Both the position numbers and the translations under genes were made by a program. A stretch of 32,447 bases of DNA from an uncultured Verrucomicrobiota bacterium (GTDB lineage Bacteria; Verrucomicrobiota; Kiritimatiellia; RFP12; UBA1067). This document shows, piece by piece, positions 31,202 to 32,447 of this stretch. Position 1 is the first letter of the stretch. Every line of letters begins with the position of its first letter. The stretch lies in the NCBI GenBank assembly GCA_945834475.1, contig CAMAHK010000019.1:1-32447 (forward strand), read 5' to 3'. Below the pieces are notes generated by a model. It made no database searches and had not been told where the DNA came from. It saw only the letters and a list, made by a program, of their open reading frames with translations.

Positions 31202-32289
31202 TTGGATGTCTCCCTGTCAGAATTTGATATCAGTGAATCACGGCGGATGAGCGCGACGGGCACGGCGACGGATTCGCGCGGCGTGTCGGCGTGGGCGGCG
31301 AGCGCGAGGAGCTTTTCCGCGGCGGCGCGACCAATAGAGGTGAAGCTCTGGCGAACAGTCGTCAACGCCGGCGTCGTCCACTCGGCGATCGGGTCATCGT
31401 CGAAGCCGACGAGCGAAAGCTCTTCCGGCACCTTGACGCCATTCGCCTCCAACGCACGCATCGCGTGACGGGCGACGGCGTCGCAGGAACAGAAGATTGC
31501 GGTCGGACGCTTCTTGAGCTTCAAAATGCGCGGCACGAGCGCGGCAACCTTGTCTTCCCAGCTTTCGAGTCGCGCAACGCCGCGAATGTCGTACTTGCCA
31601 GGCGCGGCACAACCGAGTTCCTTGAGCTTCGCGCGAAAGCCCTCCCAGCGATCACACACAGTACTCGCCTCGAAGTCGCCCAGAAAGCCGACACGCGCGT
31701 GACCCGCCGCGACAATCGCCTCCGCCGCGAGTGCGCCGCCCGCAACATTGTCCGAGGCGATGCCGACGAGGTCGCCCGACGCAAACGCCTGGTCGACGAC
31801 CACAAGCGGGAAGCCGCTCGCCGCGAGTTCGCGCAACGCCGCTTCAGCCGCCACCGAATGAATCGAAATGACAATCGCCCCCGTCGCACCCGACTCCGGC
31901 AGCGCCGCGATCTCGGCGAGGTACTCTCGCTCGTCGCCATGCGCATCGCGGAACTCGATCTCCGCCCCGCTCTCCAGCGTTACCCGCCGCGCGGCACTGG
32001 CCACCCGGATCGCCGCATCCCAGAGAAGATCACCGGCAATCAGGCGAAAGCGCCGCGTAATCGCCTCGGCCCCGCGCACAAAGACCCCGACGCCCGCACG
32101 CCGCTCAACGAGACCTTCCGCAATCAGCGCGTTCACGGCTTTGCGCGCTGTCATCCGCGAAACGTCGCAGTCTTTGGCAATCGAAACCTCCGAGCCAAGG
32201 GCATCGCCCGGCGAGGCGGCACGCACCGCCTCGCGCACCTTTTCCGCGACCCGCTCGTGCGGCCGCACCTTTCTCTCCCGTTGACTCAT
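31198..32289 (-). CDS. Transcriptional regulator with GntR-type HTH and LacI-type sugar-binding domain
   Basis: The 363-residue protein joins a GntR-type winged helix (about 10-72, with SIAKDCDVSRMTARKAVNALIAEGL and a GVGVFV wing) to a LacI/periplasmic-binding-like sensor (about 80-350; GFPLVVVDQAF, HARVGFLGDF, RPTAIFCSCDAVARHAMRAL, ELSLVGFDDDPIAEWTTPALTTVRQ). This is the layout of AraR-type sugar-responsive repressors. It is first in the polysaccharide operon, so it probably controls the operon and itself, with a released sugar as inducer. Its stop overlaps the esterase start by 4 nt. The ATG lies 7 nt after a -10 box. Confidence 0.93.
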   Translation of the reverse strand: MSQRERKVRPHERVAEKVREAVRAASPGDALGSEVSIAKDCDVSRMTARKAVNALIAEGLVERRAGVGVFVRGAEAITRRFRLIAGDLLWDAAIRVASAARRVTLESGAEIEFRDAHGDEREYLAEIAALPESGATGAIVISIHSVAAEAALRELAASGFPLVVVDQAFASGDLVGIASDNVAGGALAAEAIVAAGHARVGFLGDFEASTVCDRWEGFRAKLKELGCAAPGKYDIRGVARLESWEDKVAALVPRILKLKKRPTAIFCSCDAVARHAMRALEANGVKVPEELSLVGFDDDPIAEWTTPALTTVRQSFTSIGRAAAEKLLALAAHADTPRESVAVPVALIRRDSLISNSDRETSK

Positions 32290-32296
32290 GGCGCGT

Positions 32297-32326
32297 ATTC
32301 TACCACAGGCAGAACCGCGCCGTCAA
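32297..32326 (-). promoter_or_regulatory. Promoter of the polysaccharide-utilisation operon, probably leaderless
   Basis: TTGACG (32321-32326), an 18-bp spacer and TGG-TAGAAT (-10 at 32297-32302) form the best -35/-10 pair in the window. The -10 ends 7 nt before the regulator ATG, so the transcript starts at or 1 nt before the start codon. Confidence 0.65.
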
Positions 32327-32335
32327 CGAGAGAAT

Positions 32336-32350
32336 AGACATGTACAAGTT
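32336..32350. promoter_or_regulatory. Candidate operator of the regulator
   Basis: The minus-strand sequence ACTTGTACATGT lies just upstream of the -35 box. It is nearly palindromic around GTAC and resembles the TTGTAC half-sites bound by AraR-type GntR/LacI hybrids. No second site is visible, so this is tentative. Confidence 0.3.
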
Positions 32351-32362
32351 CAGACGCGACTA

Positions 32363-32415
32363 CAGGAGTGATGAGAACTCCTGCGTTAAGTCTTAACCGC
32401 AGGCGGCTTCGCCGC
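32363..32415. other. Three consecutive palindromes at the right edge
   Basis: CAGGAGT/ACTCCTG forms a 7-bp stem (32363-32383), GTTAAG-T-CTTAAC is a 13-bp palindrome (32385-32397), and GCGGC-TTC-GCCGC is a short hairpin (32403-32415). They may belong to the 3' end of, or the control region for, a gene outside the window. Confidence 0.35.
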
Positions 32416-32447
32416 ACGCAGAGTTGCGCCCGATTCAAAATGTCGTC

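Noticed and set aside
1-32447. tRNA or rRNA genes.
   Set aside because: I saw no cloverleaf with a conserved GGTTCGAATCC-type arm and no rRNA signature on either strand. A dedicated scan could still find something unusual.

Overview
The window is one contiguous piece of a GC-rich bacterial chromosome in which most genes lie on the minus strand. A complete rpmJ-rpsM-rpsK-rpsD-rpoA-rplQ cluster, bacterial aspS, luxS and ruvB leave no doubt that it is bacterial. Secreted sugar-processing proteins, passenger-type beta-helix proteins related to autotransporters, and an operon full of glycoside hydrolases suggest the Verrucomicrobiota/Kiritimatiellota/Lentisphaerota side of the tree, probably a gut or anaerobic member. 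That placement is my inference and is not proven by the sequence.

Layout: 1-2850 holds the alpha-operon-type ribosomal cluster with its own promoter. 2873-7638 carries pgi, ruvB, a TetR-type regulator, an EamA-type transporter and luxS, all minus. 7640-9700 is a gene-poor accessory stretch with two overlapping small genes behind a structured leader, 42-bp tandem repeats, several palindromes, a stop-interrupted reading frame, and a truncated DUF4160-type gene between two direct repeats. 9735-15224 holds fucI and, divergently, aspS, a CPBP membrane protease and mtaB. 15337-19553 holds gdhA, an orphan galactitol-type PTS EIIC and a GH88 unsaturated glucuronyl hydrolase. 19596-32289 is a long minus-strand polysaccharide-utilisation operon: GntR/LacI-type regulator, esterase fused to a beta-helix passenger, a second passenger protein, a REP-associated tyrosine transposase (RAYT), GH92, GH5 and a secreted FAD oxidoreductase. 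Most of its junctions overlap by 1-4 nt, so the genes are probably translationally coupled.

The most unusual content is repeat biology. A RAYT-type transposase sits inside the polysaccharide operon. Its start codon lies in a tandem pair of G5/C5-rich palindromic repeats, and it carries two more copies of that repeat in its own coding sequence. Another copy is embedded in frame in GH92 and a partial copy in gdhA. A second family, made of a GTAC tetranucleotide followed by a bulged hairpin, occurs after aspS, in frame inside mtaB, and inverted between mtaB and gdhA, with a compensatory base-pair change. Simple 9-10-bp tandem repeats and a long palindrome are also inserted in frame in surface loops of the CPBP protease, EIIC and GH92. 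Together they suggest a genome in which small palindromic elements are tolerated as peptide insertions.

A second theme is transcription. Nearly all recognisable promoters are extended -10 boxes of the form TGR-TATAMT. In five genes (ruvB, the TetR gene, luxS, GH88 and the operon regulator) the -10 box ends only 6-9 nt before the start codon and no Shine-Dalgarno sequence fits, so these mRNAs are probably leaderless. Others (rpmJ, pgi, fucI, aspS) have leaders of 20-35 nt.
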